From: Whalleya microplaca
Taxonomy: Eukaryota > Ascomycota > Sordariomycetes > Xylariales > Xylariaceae
Reading direction: 5' to 3'
DNA length: 64,000 nucleotides
Assembly (NCBI GenBank): GCA_022497155.1
Contig: MU385753.1
Span: 1 to 64,000 of the forward strand
The notes under the pieces were generated by a model. The model saw nothing but the letters and a program-made list of their open reading frames with translations, had not been told where the DNA came from and did no database searches. Shown piece by piece: positions 16,420 through 31,100 of the stretch (position 1 is the first letter of the stretch; each line of letters begins with the position of its first letter). The position numbers and the translations under genes were made by a program.

Positions 16420-18400
16420 AGTCTCCCATGATCTTGCATCATTAACGCCGACTGACTCCGACTGCGCAAACACTATGTACATGACCCTATTATTCATTAT
16501 TCATCATCCATCATCTACCATAATTGCTTATGCCAGACGCCGACGAATATCCGGTTAGCCCGCGATATGGATCATTAATTCTACCAAGTACATACCTCTA
16601 AGTAGGCTGGTAGCTAGGCGGTAGGTAACCTTATGCAACTTACACTGCCACTTCTCTCAGCTTCCATTCGCATTATTCTGTTTCACAAGACGTTGCATTA
16701 CAAGCGTGTATGCAATAGGCAGTAGGCAGTACATACGGATTACGGAGAAGGTTTTCATCTAGGTCAAGTGACCAGCCAATGGGCACTCCGTTGGACGGGT
16801 TTAAACGGGCTGGCACGGCTGGACGGGGAGATGCTGTGGTCATCTTCGATGCTTGGAATCACTCTAGCCGTAATTGGCCTGTCGCTAGCAAAAAGTCTCG
16901 TTCACACGTGTATACCTAGATCTAGTACATGTCCGTGGGGAACGAAAACGGTCACATGGTCAGGTACCAGTCAGACTGTCAGATCACCCATCATCGCGGT
17001 CGGGCCACCATCACCCCACAGCCCATCGCTGCATCGTCGCATTCTACCTTTTGCCTTTCTTCCCCCAGCTTCAATCAAACCAATATCGAATATTTACTTA
17101 TTAACGTTCGTTCTCCGAGCCCTTAGATGGCAGGGAGAGCGAGATCGAGAGTTCGAGTTCGAATCCACCCCATATGCGCGTTGCACAATGCCACGGGTTC
17201 TCCGATGCATGTACATCAGGTAGGCAGAGGTCACTCTACCGTCAGACACACTTTGAACTAGGTACGCAGTATTTAGAGTTCTGACACGGGCTAATGAGGA
17301 TTTGATGATCCTCGGAAATGCAGAACATAATAGGTACGACGCACCCGCTATTCGGACTTAATTGAAGCATACAGTTGTCTATTTACAGATTACCAATGAC
17401 AAGCAGCGAATTCATTGCACGAAAAGGCGAACAAGCGAACAAATACAATAAATAGCAAATGCATTCAATAACTCAATGGAATACCGGGTTGACTAGAATA
17501 CGAAGAGCCGGCCGAATGTTCCTCCACCAGTCAGTGACCAAATTCGGACATACTGTACCCATTAGGGACAGGTAACTACATTAGGTACATACATAATAGA
17601 ATGTATGTACATACGTGCAGACGTGTAAGTCGACTTTTCGGAACACATGACTATGATAATAAATAGTACTGTAGAGGCCCATGATTCGAGGCCCTTGATA
17701 CGATGATGGCCTGCATGCCCCGAACCGCTACGCCTTGAGTCTTGACTGTTTCCTGGCCTTGTCCCCGAAGGTACGGAAGTTAAAGTGACTGTCCCGAAGA
17801 TCTGGAACTGAAAGATTCTGGACCTCGCTTTACATAAGAGTAAAAAATTGGGTTGCACATTGTGGAACAGGCTGCAGGGTACGTGTCTAAAGCCACGCTT
17901 TCCAGCAGTGGCTGTGCTCCTAAGCGCGTTATCTGTGTGTGCCATACGGCGAGTAGTGTTGATTACATAATGTAATTAGCAGGTCCAGGCACAGCTGTCC
18001 GAGTCTGGCCAAATCGGCCATTCCGGTCGGTCTCCAAGTCCTCCGAGTGGTCAATGGGTGCAACGGGATTTGCAGGCAGAACTTCACCAATCACCCACGA
18101 CAGGAAAAATTGGAATTTCGAAATTTGAAATTTGAAATTTTCAACGTAGAGATTATCAGAGCTTAGACGGGTTTCGGGCTTTGGGATTATGCTATCAACA
18201 TTGCGGCATAAATTGCAAATTGGAAATTACTAAATAGTGACACAGAACAGCTACAGAGGCCGCCAACGAAATGAGTCAAGCAACTTTAACCATCGACGTC
18301 GGCTACAGTCGCTCCGTTGTGCTGTATAGACAGATATCACGATACGATACTCGTAGCTGTGCGGCTCAGGGGGTGCGGGTGAGCACAGCCTGCCCGTCTC

Positions 18401-21400
18401 GGTTATCTATGGCGTTTCTTACTAGATTCAGCTGCTAGTTCACTATGTCTGCCATGTAACGAGCCTTTCCCGATCCAAGAATTGGGTATGGCTGTATGGG
18501 AAAGTTCAGAATGCTATTCTATAATTCCATCGGGTCCCAACATTCACGCCCGGACCGATGCAACGTTCCGTTTTCTCTCCCTACGGCCTCAGCGTGGAAC
18601 TGGAGCTCGTTCGCTTGCACCGAGACGGTAGCCCCAACGCTATCCAGAATCCTGAGACAGGTTGAATGCGCCGCGGGCCGGTATTGTAATTTGTACCACA
18701 GCAGCATCGGTCGGCTCCGGAAAGTTGGCAGTTGGGTGGCCCTGGTGGCTTGTCTGCTTGTTTAGTTCGACTTGTTTTTGTGGAACGTATGCAAGCCCTA
18801 CAGGCTCTGGGGTGTTGGCCACGGTCGATCATCGAGGCTCTTCCCGCAAGTCCCACGTTGTCTGTGCCACCGCGTCCATGCAGCCTAGGACCCCGGTAGT
18901 TCGGCCTTTCTTCTCCACAGTAACACGCAGCAGGGTCGGTACGAGTGCAAACAGCCACAACGTCAGCCGCAAATCCGGATTTGCGGATAAACAAGTTGTG
19001 GGTTGGCGTATAAGTCATGAGGGCCGCAATTACCAAGCTTTCCGGCGCACTGACAAGACCTACACCTCGTGTATAGTGTGTCTGCGCGGGAGGTTCTGTC
19101 AACCCGCTCGATCTTCGGCAAATGGGCTTTCTTCCATGTCGGTATCCGGGATCTATTGTCTCCCGGTTCAGTCGGCTTCAGGGGGTGATCTGCTCCTGGA
19201 GTATGACTCTGAAGTCATGTGTTCTTTATTCGCCCCTATATATACTCATACCTACTCCTGATGACTCTTGTTTATGCAAGAGGTTACCGGCTTACCCAGC
19301 CGATGTTGCTGCCTGACTCTCCGTGCCGGCACAGCTCGTGATAACACAATGTACAGCTATACTTCTAGATAGTTTTGCCACCGTTACTTAAATGTAACCT
19401 CTGGGCGCTCAAATTGTATAGATCCTGTCATGTACTTAATAATCAAGGGAAATCACGGCCTCATTCTTAACGATGTTCCGGCGGAACTTCGATATTTCGA
19501 GAATATGATGACAAATTCTTATATGTTATGTCAATACCTTCTACATGTTTCCGGGACGCGCTTTGTGTTAAATGCTACCCGAACATGACATTGAAGTTAT
19601 ATAGCCTACATCTACGGAGTAGCCTTTTATGTTGAAGTAAGCACCGGCATCATTGAGTTCCGAGGTCTTCTATGCCCAAGGACGTGGACACTACTACCCA
19701 TGTAAACAATACGCGTATAAGACTGCAGACTATGCAAAGCCGTATGGCACCAAACGTAGGTCAGGTGCCTCGCTAGCTTACTCGAGTCTGGTGACGGCTT
19801 ATTAGCCCTTGGGTTTACTTGTTGAAGCGTGAAATCTGGTTCTAACAGTTCCTAAATGTTAATATTCTTGTTGGGGCGAGATGTGTATTTAAATGATATC
19901 TCCATGGTGTGTATGTTGCCCGGCTTGTGCTCCTGATGTATGCGGGTTCGGCACTGCCATTGATGGTCAAGGAAAGCCTCAGGTTGTCTTCCTGCTGGTC
20001 TAATGCCCGTGCATGGCCTGGTACATCACCTTCGGTGTATGTTACACGCCACGAACCCGAGTTATCCTGGGGAGTATCCATTTACGGCAGTGTGGCCCGT
20101 ATGTGTCTACATGTGCTACATCAACGTCCGGAGTCAACAAACCGGATACTCATAAGTTGCTTGTATATATTGTCGAGTTGGGCTTGTTTGACGACTAGAG
20201 CTCAAGCTTGTGTTTAGGTTGCATATTGGTTCTGATTTATTGACGTCTCGTCGCCTGCTATTGAGATATTGCCTATGAATAACCCGTACGATGGTTAACA
20301 AGGGCTAACGCTTATTAATTATTGTCACGCTTGAGAGTATTAACTGATACAAAATCACCATATACAGCATCCTCCCTACTACTAAATTATATATACCTTG
20401 GTAGACGACTCGCCCAAGCTTACATACTACTTGGTTCAATCGGGAAGGAAAGCTTTCATACTATTCATTGTATTTCCTGAATGACAAAGGTGTGTATACT
20501 TGATCCATTATTCGGGACTATAAATATACGATGGAGATAAGTTTAAATCGAAGGTTAACCAGACCAGTGTATTGAGCGGAGGCCGTGTTATAGTTTTGAA
20601 GTCCACGCCAAGTTGTATGTGGTAACCTTTGCAACTTGATGACCGCTTGGTGCACCAGGTTGATATTACATATTCTCGTGGGGTAGTGCATTTGTTGTTC
20701 TGTGATAGGGATGTATGAGGCATCGGCATTGCTAGAGTAAGCGTACGAAAATATGGTGAAAGCCCTGTTTTACCCACGAACAGGCAGTAATACTATAGTC
20801 CGAATAAACTAAATTTTGTCTCGCCGGTATATAAGATGATTGCTATTAATTTGCTGTAGGCAGCAACATAACTGTCCTTCTCTTGACATTTACAGTCATA
20901 ACAGTTTTCAATTAGCATAAGGAAGCTACCGACCCCTTCAATGGCAGCCACCAATATACTCGCTAGCTAATGGGGTTGACAAAGCTTCATGCCCAAGATG
21001 ACGGTAAGGATGGATATTCCAGATAACATACATGCTTGGATTGGTGAGATTCCCTATCCACTATCTATATGACTACGCCTGACAGGTAACCCTCCACTGC
21101 GATGTTTCACGGCGCTGTATATGGCTTTGTATGGAAAGTGCGATGACAAGTTTCATTAGGCATTGACACCACCGTTAGTGAACATGATACCCTCAAGCTA
21201 CAATGCAGCCTTGAACTCAGCCTGCATACATGTTCATTATGACGCCTTGGGCAATACGAGGTGTAATATGTAAGGCCCCCCGAGATGTTAGAACATAATC
21301 TAGTATCAGCTTACTACAGTGAAATAAGTATATATATAGCTGATGTTATATATAGGCTGTAAGCATGCATATTGTTTAAGACCAAGTGAGTATACCTTAC

Positions 21401-23336
21401 AATTAAGATCTCACCAAGTAGTTGGCAGCAAACTAATAGTTCGATGTTAAGAAAGCCCATACTACGGTGAGATGAGATTACCCAAAATAGAGTAACGAAA
21501 ACTCTAGTGACAAAACAATATGCTAGAGCTCGAGATGATATCGGGCGGTTCTAGAGAGTAAGCAATACAAACTATGCTATCCCGGAAGCCACGGCCAAGT
21601 TCAACTATCCTTATAACACATACTACGTCTACAGAGAGACAGTCATTTGGTGTGAACGTTGCTGATAAGAGTCACCAGAGAATCTCGGTAGCCTGGACTG
21701 TGGTTTATCGTCGCCTTCATTGTGAAAAGATGTTGGACACGTAAATTTACAAACACGAGCTAATAGTAATGGTAGTTTGCGGCAGCAGGCTAGAGCCAGG
21801 CACACATGGACTAACAGTGAAAGCTTGCAACGATAGATGAGTAATGATACCTAGGTTCAGATGACTCACCCGGTCAGGTAAAGATTCATGTGACACTAAT
21901 AGCCTAGTTCCTGATCAACACCGAAGCACATCTACTTGACTCAAGGACCACATACAATTCATGTAGGTGACTGTCCGTCACATCGACACCTTGAGTGTAT
22001 GCCATTGAACCCTATAAGGCAGTGTTTATATTTTGCTTCGTCTCTGAAGTGGAATTGAGCATCTAGAGACGGATATCAAAATTTTTTTTTCAAGATGATA
22101 TATCGAAACTTAGCAACACCTTCTATGTTACTTTGTCTCGCTCATTGCAGAATTAAGTATATCAAAATGTGAACATCGTGTAGCTAAGTTTAAATTTCTC
22201 TAAGATTCCAGGTGTCAGACTTAGGTATTGCACTATGTTATGATATAAAGGTTTATTTGGTATTATATGATTAAGATCACCAAATAGCGAATCGCTTGTC
22301 TTAATACCATTAGTAGATAATCACCCAACAACTAAAGTCCCAATAAATGACCATTGAACATCGATATGTCATGTAGTTATTATTGTGAACAACACCTACT
22401 TGCGACCTTCCCTCAAATATATCCAAGATGTACGATAGCCTTAATATCTTGATATATATGTTGAAGCTTAGAAGAACGAACCCTGTTACTAGACAATGAA
22501 GTGATGCCATACAACTTCCATATGATCTCGACTTAGACACCGAATAACTACATGTTCATATTATAAGCAAAGCAGTCGTCTTGGTTGAAATTCGCTGCAG
22601 CTTACTGTCGCTGACGAGGCAGAACAATAAAGGTTACCGGTCGTACAACTAGCTACGTAACACTTAAAAAATCGACATGTATTTAGGTATGTATGTGAGA
22701 ATGATGAAGCGGTAAGAATCAATTATAGAATGTAAAGTATGCGTATTCACATGCTTACTTAGATGGCACCTTTAGGTTACTCTGTACGGATTACTAAGGT
22801 AGAGGGTTCCTCATAGTTGGACCATGGTGGTTAATATTGTAAAGACAAGTATTGTAGGCATGACTCATTTCATTTCAAACTTATCTACTGCGTAGTATGG
22901 CATAAATGACTCACCGGCAGTCTGGCTTAGTAGGTAGGACTTGGACGGTAGAACCTATGGTGGGACAAGCAACCCCACTCTGGGTAGACCGAAAATTGAA
23001 CAAAACATGACACGAGGACGCGACACCACTACCTAGGTAGGACGCGTATTAACATATGGCAGAGGGCGGTAAACAAGACACGAGATCACAAGCGCAGGTT
23101 TAGAAGACGTAGTTCAGTTTTACTGTTCTTAAAATGTCCTTGACGGATTGATTATGCCTCGACGGGCAAATCCATGCAGTTGTTGACCCCCGTTTCCCTT
23201 ATGGTACATTAAACACCCTAAAAAGCAGAACCCTATCCCATGATCATCATGACCAACCACAACGCGCGTAGATGTGTGGCAATGGCGAGAAATGACTTCA
23301 TAACAGACGTGAACCCCTTCCCAAACGACCGAACGC
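18401..23336. other. Gene desert, AT-richer to the right
   Basis: The left part (18.5-19.3 kb) is relatively GC-rich and holds overlapping frames of 199 codons (18662-19261, plus) and 173 codons (18581-19102, minus). They cannot both be genes; neither has a recognisable domain and I regard both as unproven. From about 19.3 to 23.0 kb the DNA is AT-richer, with only short frames, and looks like old non-coding or decayed sequence. The last 300 bp precede the 3' end of the histone H4 gene. Confidence 0.5.
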
Positions 23337-23746
<410 letters not shown>

Positions 23747-23881
23747 TTAGAAGAGGGAGTATGTGGTTTAGTTATTTGGCTGCGTTGATGCAGATGGAGG
23801 CTGAAGATGTATGGATGGATGCGTGGATGAAGATTCGGAATGGAGTTGAAAGAGGATGAAGCGTGGGGAAAGTGGTGGCAC

Positions 23882-23890
23882 TTAAATATG
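23882..23890 (-). promoter_or_regulatory. TATA-like CATATTTAA of histone H4
   Basis: Read on the minus strand, CATATTTAA ends 157 bases before the H4 start codon. The same nonamer is at the same distance from the H3 start codon. A TATA-box role is inferred from sequence and symmetry. Confidence 0.55.
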
Positions 23891-25083
23891 GACGGGGCGG
23901 AGCGGCAGGTCGAAATCAGATCAGCCCGGCGCGCGGGTGCCTGGCCCTGCCTGGGTACGTATCTTTTCCCTTTTTATTATTATTGTTGTCGCGCGACGTG
24001 TGCCCGATTCAGTTCCCTCAGCAAAGGCGGCAGGGTAGCCAATTAAAAAACCGGAAACTGCTAAGATCAATCAACATGAGTTGCAGCTAGTCCGTATTCA
24101 GGCAGATTCTACTTGAGATTCTCGACCATTCGGCCAATCATTAAATCGCTTTCACACTGTTTTATCGGAACTTGGCTTTTATTCTAGATGAACGCTTCCA
24201 TCTACACAGCTCCACGCATATGATAGATGTCTAGATGCACCTACCTACACGAACACGTAATGGACCTTTAGCTTAGCATATACAACATGTAGTCATAATT
24301 GAACTTTATGTCATGAAAATAGATTGCCACTAACGGTGAATAATAAGGTATCCTGTCGAACTTTATGACTTATCTAACAACTACATGTACGTAAGCGCTA
24401 TACTATATGTATATACGTGCACCATATCTGTTTACCACCACCTATACGGAATACCACGCTGTAGTTAGGATAATAGCAAAGTGCTTGTAGTACCATATGA
24501 AGTGAAATACTCTACCTTCCGTATATTACCGAGGTCTCAAGTGACTAATGGATGGTAACTAGATGTATACATAACTTTGTCTGTGATATAATCTCTCGTC
24601 TGTTAGATTGTAGGCACAGAGGCACTACACGTACTATATACACAGCAAATGGAATGAATGGCCTGTCTAAGTACGTACCTCGTACTATGTATGCTAGTCT
24701 TGTTGCACACGGAATGAATTAGGAATACATAATCGATTTGCTGCTACCTAAAGCTGCTAAGGTACACTTTATCTTGTTGGTTTGAATCATTTGAATCAAG
24801 GCACAGAGACAAAAGCAGTAAGGCGCCCCGGTGCCGGGGTACCGGTGGGCGCTGCACCCAATCAGCAATTAGGCAGGCTTTGCAACAACCAGAATTCCCA
24901 CCTAAAATCAAAGCGTTTCTACACAGAGAACCGCACCCCTGTCTCCCCCCAGCCAAAAATCAACACAACAATAATTCCCATTCCCTTTGCGCTTTCCAGC
25001 AAAAAACCTAAAAATCAGACAAGTGCGCCCCTGCCACCTCCCTCCAGCGCAATCAGCCAGCCGAGCGCACCCACCGCCTCTCA

Positions 25084-25092
25084 CATATTTAA
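25084..25092 (+). promoter_or_regulatory. TATA-like CATATTTAA of histone H3
   Basis: CATATTTAA ends 157 bases before the H3 start codon and is followed directly by CCAATCC. It mirrors the H4 motif exactly in sequence and spacing. Confidence 0.55.
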
Positions 25093-25236
25093 CCAATCCC
25101 CCACCCCTCCCCAAACCATCTCTTTTACAACATCCACATCCACTCATCCGCACTCCCACAACAACAACTAACAACCATCAATTTCCATCAACCACCACCA
25201 CTTTCATCAACTTTTTCATCAGCAATCAGTTCCTGA

Positions 25237-26436
<1,200 letters not shown>

Positions 26437-27571
26437 TTACAGGACTGACTTCCAGCCACCCAGCATCGGCCTCTCCAGCCCTAGAAACTGGGCTACTTGT
26501 CCGAGATGGTCGACACCCCAGAACCCTTCGGTCGTCCCGGCGCGGTTCGTACATTCCATCCATGGCAGGCCAAACGCGCCCGCCGCGAACGCTCTGTCGG
26601 TATTGTCTTTGAGCACCGACTTACCCGTTGATGAGGCATCGGCGAGCACTACACCGTATCGAGCGAGGTCTAGGTCAGCGAGTTCGCTTTCTTTTATACT
26701 CTACGCGATGACACGCTCTTTCTATCCCTCTCTGCTCCAGCCTCCAGCCATTCCCGACTACCGTCTCCGTCGAAAACTACGGGTTCGCCTCTACGAAGGG
26801 CGAGTATAGACGGGCAGATGAAATACCATAGCACTACGTACCTTTCGCCGCCGCCTCCACCCCCAGCGCCTCCGCCAAGATAGGCGCGAAGACCTCGGGC
26901 TCCGCGACCGCGGCGTGCTCGACCCAGAACGCGCGGAACAGGGCCTCGAGCGCCGCGACGAGGGCCTCGCGCGACTCGATGGCAGCGACCGCGCGCATGG
27001 TCCGCAGCGTGTTGGGCGGGAAGTCCGGCGGCGAGGCCGCGCGCATCGGGATCCCGAAGGCGCGCGCCCAGCGCACGCGCTCGACGTTGATCCATTTGTC
27101 TTTGTCTGGATGCAGTGGCTGGCCTCAGCATCTATATGCGGGGATATAGGTACGTACGTATATACAGAAACAAAGAGAGAATATGTTGAACGGGGACGTT
27201 GCTTGCCTGCCACTCACTTTTGATCTGGACCGGCGCCGTATTCCCGCACTTGGTTATGGCGCTCAGTCAGCGATGGGTGTTTCTCGGGCGCGACGAGACG
27301 CTCATGGCGTGCAGACGTGCGAACATACCGCTTTCATGAGGCCGCCGAGGAAGATGGGGACGTACGTGATATCGACGGCGGCGAAGGCGGGATCGTTCTA
27401 CGGCGCGGACCATGCATCAACAGCCTTTCTGACAATGCGTATTTTATTGAACCAAGAAAAAGTCAAGTTGAACTTTGGGGGGCGCAGACATACACGAAGT
27501 ATATGGAAAGCCTCGTAGGAGAACGGGCTCACTACGTCTACGTAGAGGACAATCTTGGGCTTTCCGGCCAT
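26437..27571 (-). CDS. Kappa-class glutathione S-transferase / DsbA-like thioredoxin-fold protein
   Basis: Predicted thioredoxin-fold oxidoreductase of the DsbA/GST-kappa/HCCA-isomerase family; in eukaryotes these are usually mitochondrial or peroxisomal. Exons in transcript order are 27571-27494, 27397-27329, 27248-27218, 27105-26842 and 26648-26437, totalling 654 nt and 217 residues, the normal family length. The start MAGKPKIVLYVDVVSPFSYE is the first beta strand and the SPFSY active-site loop, where the serine replaces the bacterial cysteine. Later segments are FLGGLMKA, KWINVERVRWARAFGIPM and, near the C-terminus, TDRAFAAGAFGLPW (cis-proline region) and FWGVDHLGQV. Exon 4 is strikingly GC-rich (alanine and arginine codons). 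No terminal peroxisomal tripeptide is seen (ends KSVL). Confidence 0.88.
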
Positions 27572-28104
27572 GGTATATATTTTGCTTTGGTTGAGTATCT
27601 GGAGATAATTGACTATATACGACTATGGGCGAGTAGAAGATTGCGACCGGGATAGAAATACATAGATAGAGCGATGTCTGGCGTCACCTTTTTGCATGTC
27701 CCGGTGCTAATGACATGCATAAGCTCTCCACACGTACCGGTTGTAGGCTGATAGGCAGATCTCAACGCCCACTTTTCCGAGCCTTTGGCTGGTTGCCAAC
27801 TTCTCACTGCTGAGCCAATCAGGGTTATGTGTGAGGAAGCTATTCTAACTCAGACATTTACGTAAACTGTCATGAATTCAAGGTAGATTCAGATCTATAT
27901 TCTAGACGTGCTTCTATCTAAAGAATAATGAATAGTCTTTACACTTTAGCTCAGAGGTTGAGGTTCGTGTTTACAGAATAATATGGTGAAAGAAATCTGG
28001 GGTATTTTCCCATTTATAAACTCGCATATGCCGGGACTCCAGACGACTTTTCAAAACCCAAGACCACAGACACTTTTTACAACCAGCTTTCAACGTACCC
28101 CTAA
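27572..28104. other. Intergenic region between RPA190 and the GST-like gene
   Basis: About 530 bp between two minus-strand genes. It should contain the RPA190 3' end and the GST-like promoter. No additional gene is seen. Confidence 0.6.
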
Positions 28105-31100
28105 TCAACTAAGATAGTTCTTCCCGTTCTTCGGATGAGCCGCCGTTAGGATGTCAAAGGCTCCCGTGCCGATCTTGCCAAGTCTTCCCATGACGATCCG
28201 ACTGCTCGGCGTGGTGAGATCATCCCAGTCTCCATCCAGGATAGCATCCTTCAGGAAAGCCAACGTTGTCTCGAAGCTCATCTTGGTGAACGGGCTCACG
28301 TTGCCCTTCAATCCCATGCGGTTGAACGGAGTAAACCCACCATTCCTCGTCATGTAGTCGCCAATGAGATTCAAGTGTCGATTGTCAACGGCGATGCTGT
28401 GGCTCTCGAAGACGCCGCTGAGTTCCAGAATGATACTCCTACGAGCTGCTTCGACACCATACATTTGTAGCACCGAAGCAATATCGTTTGTCTGAATTCT
28501 GTTGGGGTTGATGAACTCGCCGTACTTCTGCATAGCTTGGAGATTGACTCCATCTGTGTGTATGACCGACCTCGTCTCTTCCTTGCCAGTATGCGGGTCT
28601 TCATATTTCTCCTTGGCCACAAACGTACAACTGCGAATGCCGGGTATTTGCTGTATAAGTGCCTTTCGAGCTGCCTCCTGGACGATGCTCAACATGAGGA
28701 CCTTGGGAATGCTGGAGTCGTATTCGAGCGTAAAGTCGCACCATTCGCCTCCCCGTTCATCACATTCAAATCGAGAAACTACAGGGGTTCTCTCTTTGAC
28801 ACGGCTTTCACGGCTGCGGTTTATGTCCTTGTCTCGCTTACCGCTATCCATATCTTCGTCCCCGTCGTCGCCCTCTGGAGGCGGACTGCCACCGATTCCT
28901 TCATCCTCTGGTTCCTCATCCTCCTCGGGCGACGCCTCACGCTCCAGACGCTTCTGAATCTCGTCATCTTCGTCGTCGTTTGCGCCGTAAGAGACGGCCT
29001 GTGCTCGATTCGCACGTTGTTTGTCATTTGTCGCATCATCGTCACCATCGTCATCATCGTCTTCGTCCTCATCGTGGGGCAAGGCATCACCGCCAGCTGG
29101 GGCAGTTTCCACAACCCCGCTTTTGACACCGATTTCGGGTACTGCGGCATCCTCCCGGTCGAGTTTCGCCTTGATTTCCTTCCGAATCAATTTCTCTAGC
29201 ATAGGCAATAGCTTGATTTCTACAGCAGCTAGAACATCGGAAGTGCTAATGGCATACGTTTTAGAGTATTCCTTGGAGGGAAAGAACTCGAGCCGAACGT
29301 CGAACATCTTCGCTAGACGGTGGCCGATACCTTTGCCTACGCGCTCCTTCACGGTCGCCTTGTCTAGGACATGCGAGAGCGGAAGTATACTGATCGCCTT
29401 CGCAAATGTCTCCCCATCAGCCTCCGACAGTTCCTCGTTGAGCACCAGCGTCATGGATGGCGTTGAAATATGATTGCTTGCTGTCATCAGGATTTCTCTC
29501 AACCGAGGAATACCGAGAGTGACGTTCTTGGCCGAGTGACCAGCTAAATGGAAAGTATTCAATGTCATTTGCGTTGAAGGCTCACCGACAGATTGGCCAG
29601 CAACAATACCTACAGCCTCGCCAGGCTCGACGAGGGAACTGAGGTACTTGGAATGGAATATCTTTTCCGCATATTTGCGAGGAATGAGCACAACCGCCGA
29701 GTTCTTTGCACCCTTCTCCTTGATCAAGCCATCTTTGTTACTCTTGATGTACTCAGTCACCTTCTCGTAAAACTTTTCGGATGTGGCAAACGCATGTCGA
29801 TTCGGGTTGAACTCAGTCTGGACGGGATCGAGGCCTTTGGGATCGTTTGCTTTGGCTTGCTTCACTGCTCTCTTTTGGTACTTTTGTGCAAAGTCTTTAG
29901 ACTCGTATATATCTTGGTCCCAGCCCCTCTCCGCTATCCCGAGCTGATCCACCTGAGACGTCTGGTTGCGAAGCACGAAGCCAAATTCGTTCAAATACTT
30001 TTGTTTCGTTATATCTAAGCCGTCCTCACCGTACAAGAACTGTACCATGGACCCATCGGCATCACGAACCGACGTATCGTAAGCGACCTTCAGACCCTCC
30101 ATACCCTTGATGAGACACCTCTGGAGATAGCCAGACCTGGAGGTCTTTACAGCTGTGTCGATAAGACCTTCTCGCCCAGCCATGTGATGGAAGTAGTATT
30201 CCTGAGGTCGGATGCCAGTCAAGAAACGACTCACAACGTAACCACCTGCGCGTACATTTGTTTCAAATGGACGATAACAAGGCAAACTCTTACCGCTGAC
30301 CATCAAGGGAACTCTTCTGCCTTCGAGAACCTGCTGTCCAAGATTACACGAGATAAGGTTCGCATTGACACTGCTCCCTTTTGCTCCCGATGTTGTCATC
30401 GTCTGCATCTGGTTCTTGGGGAACTGTTTTGCGAGTCCCACAGGGAGACATGCCAGAGTGATTGTACCAGAGAGTTGATGACATTGCTGATTCATCATCT
30501 GGTCCAGACCCTCCTGTTGTTTATCATCTCGCATGACTTCCTCCAATCGCTCCAACAACATGGGGTCCGTATCGGTAATATCGGGGCGGTCGCCCAAGCT
30601 CACATGCTTGGAAGCAACTTCGAGGCCGATATGGTCAGCACTTTTGACCGTCTCCCTACGCTTTCTGTCGCCCTCTGGTGTGAGCCGAAGATCGTCCATG
30701 CCACAACTAAAAGCGCGCATATTAAGATACCGGGTAAGAAGCCGACCTAGACAACTGAGCAATCTAGCAGCAACTTCCGGGCCCCAGACTTCGTGTATCG
30801 AATGTATGAAGCCGCCACCGCTGGAGCCTATCTGTGACTTATCAAGAATGCCGGAAATGAATTCACCGTCATTGAAGAAGACATCACCCTCCTCCGTGAA
30901 TTTCCCCCAAGCCGTCGATTTGACCTGAGATTTTCCGGTAAGCCAGAGATCACCACAGCCGGCCGGCTTGATATTTTTCAAGATAGTCGTGATGACTTGT
31001 TTGCCGGTCCAGCGCTTTACAGGTTTTAAAACGGCGGGTGGTACGAGCTCAAGCCTCTCAGACGTGATGTGTCCACTTTCGGGTCGTAATGCGTTGTATA

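Larger units (their letters stand above)
15163..18400. other. Intergenic region with no recognised gene
   Basis: This should contain the promoter and leader of the RPN4-like gene at its left end. It has CATAC-type low-complexity tracts, a 16-base T run at 16404-16419 and a GAAATTT heptamer repeated in tandem near 18118-18140. Open frames reach about 150 codons but overlap on both strands and show no family motif. I found no tRNA or snRNA. Confidence 0.5.

Noticed and set aside
17150..17165. GTTCGAATCC word resembling a tRNA B box
   Set aside because: No matching A box at the right distance and no acceptor stem could be paired, so a tRNA is not supported.
18662..19261. 199-codon plus-strand frame as a gene
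   Set aside because: A 173-codon frame overlaps it on the other strand, neither shows a motif, and the composition is not clearly coding. Kept only as a note in the desert entry.
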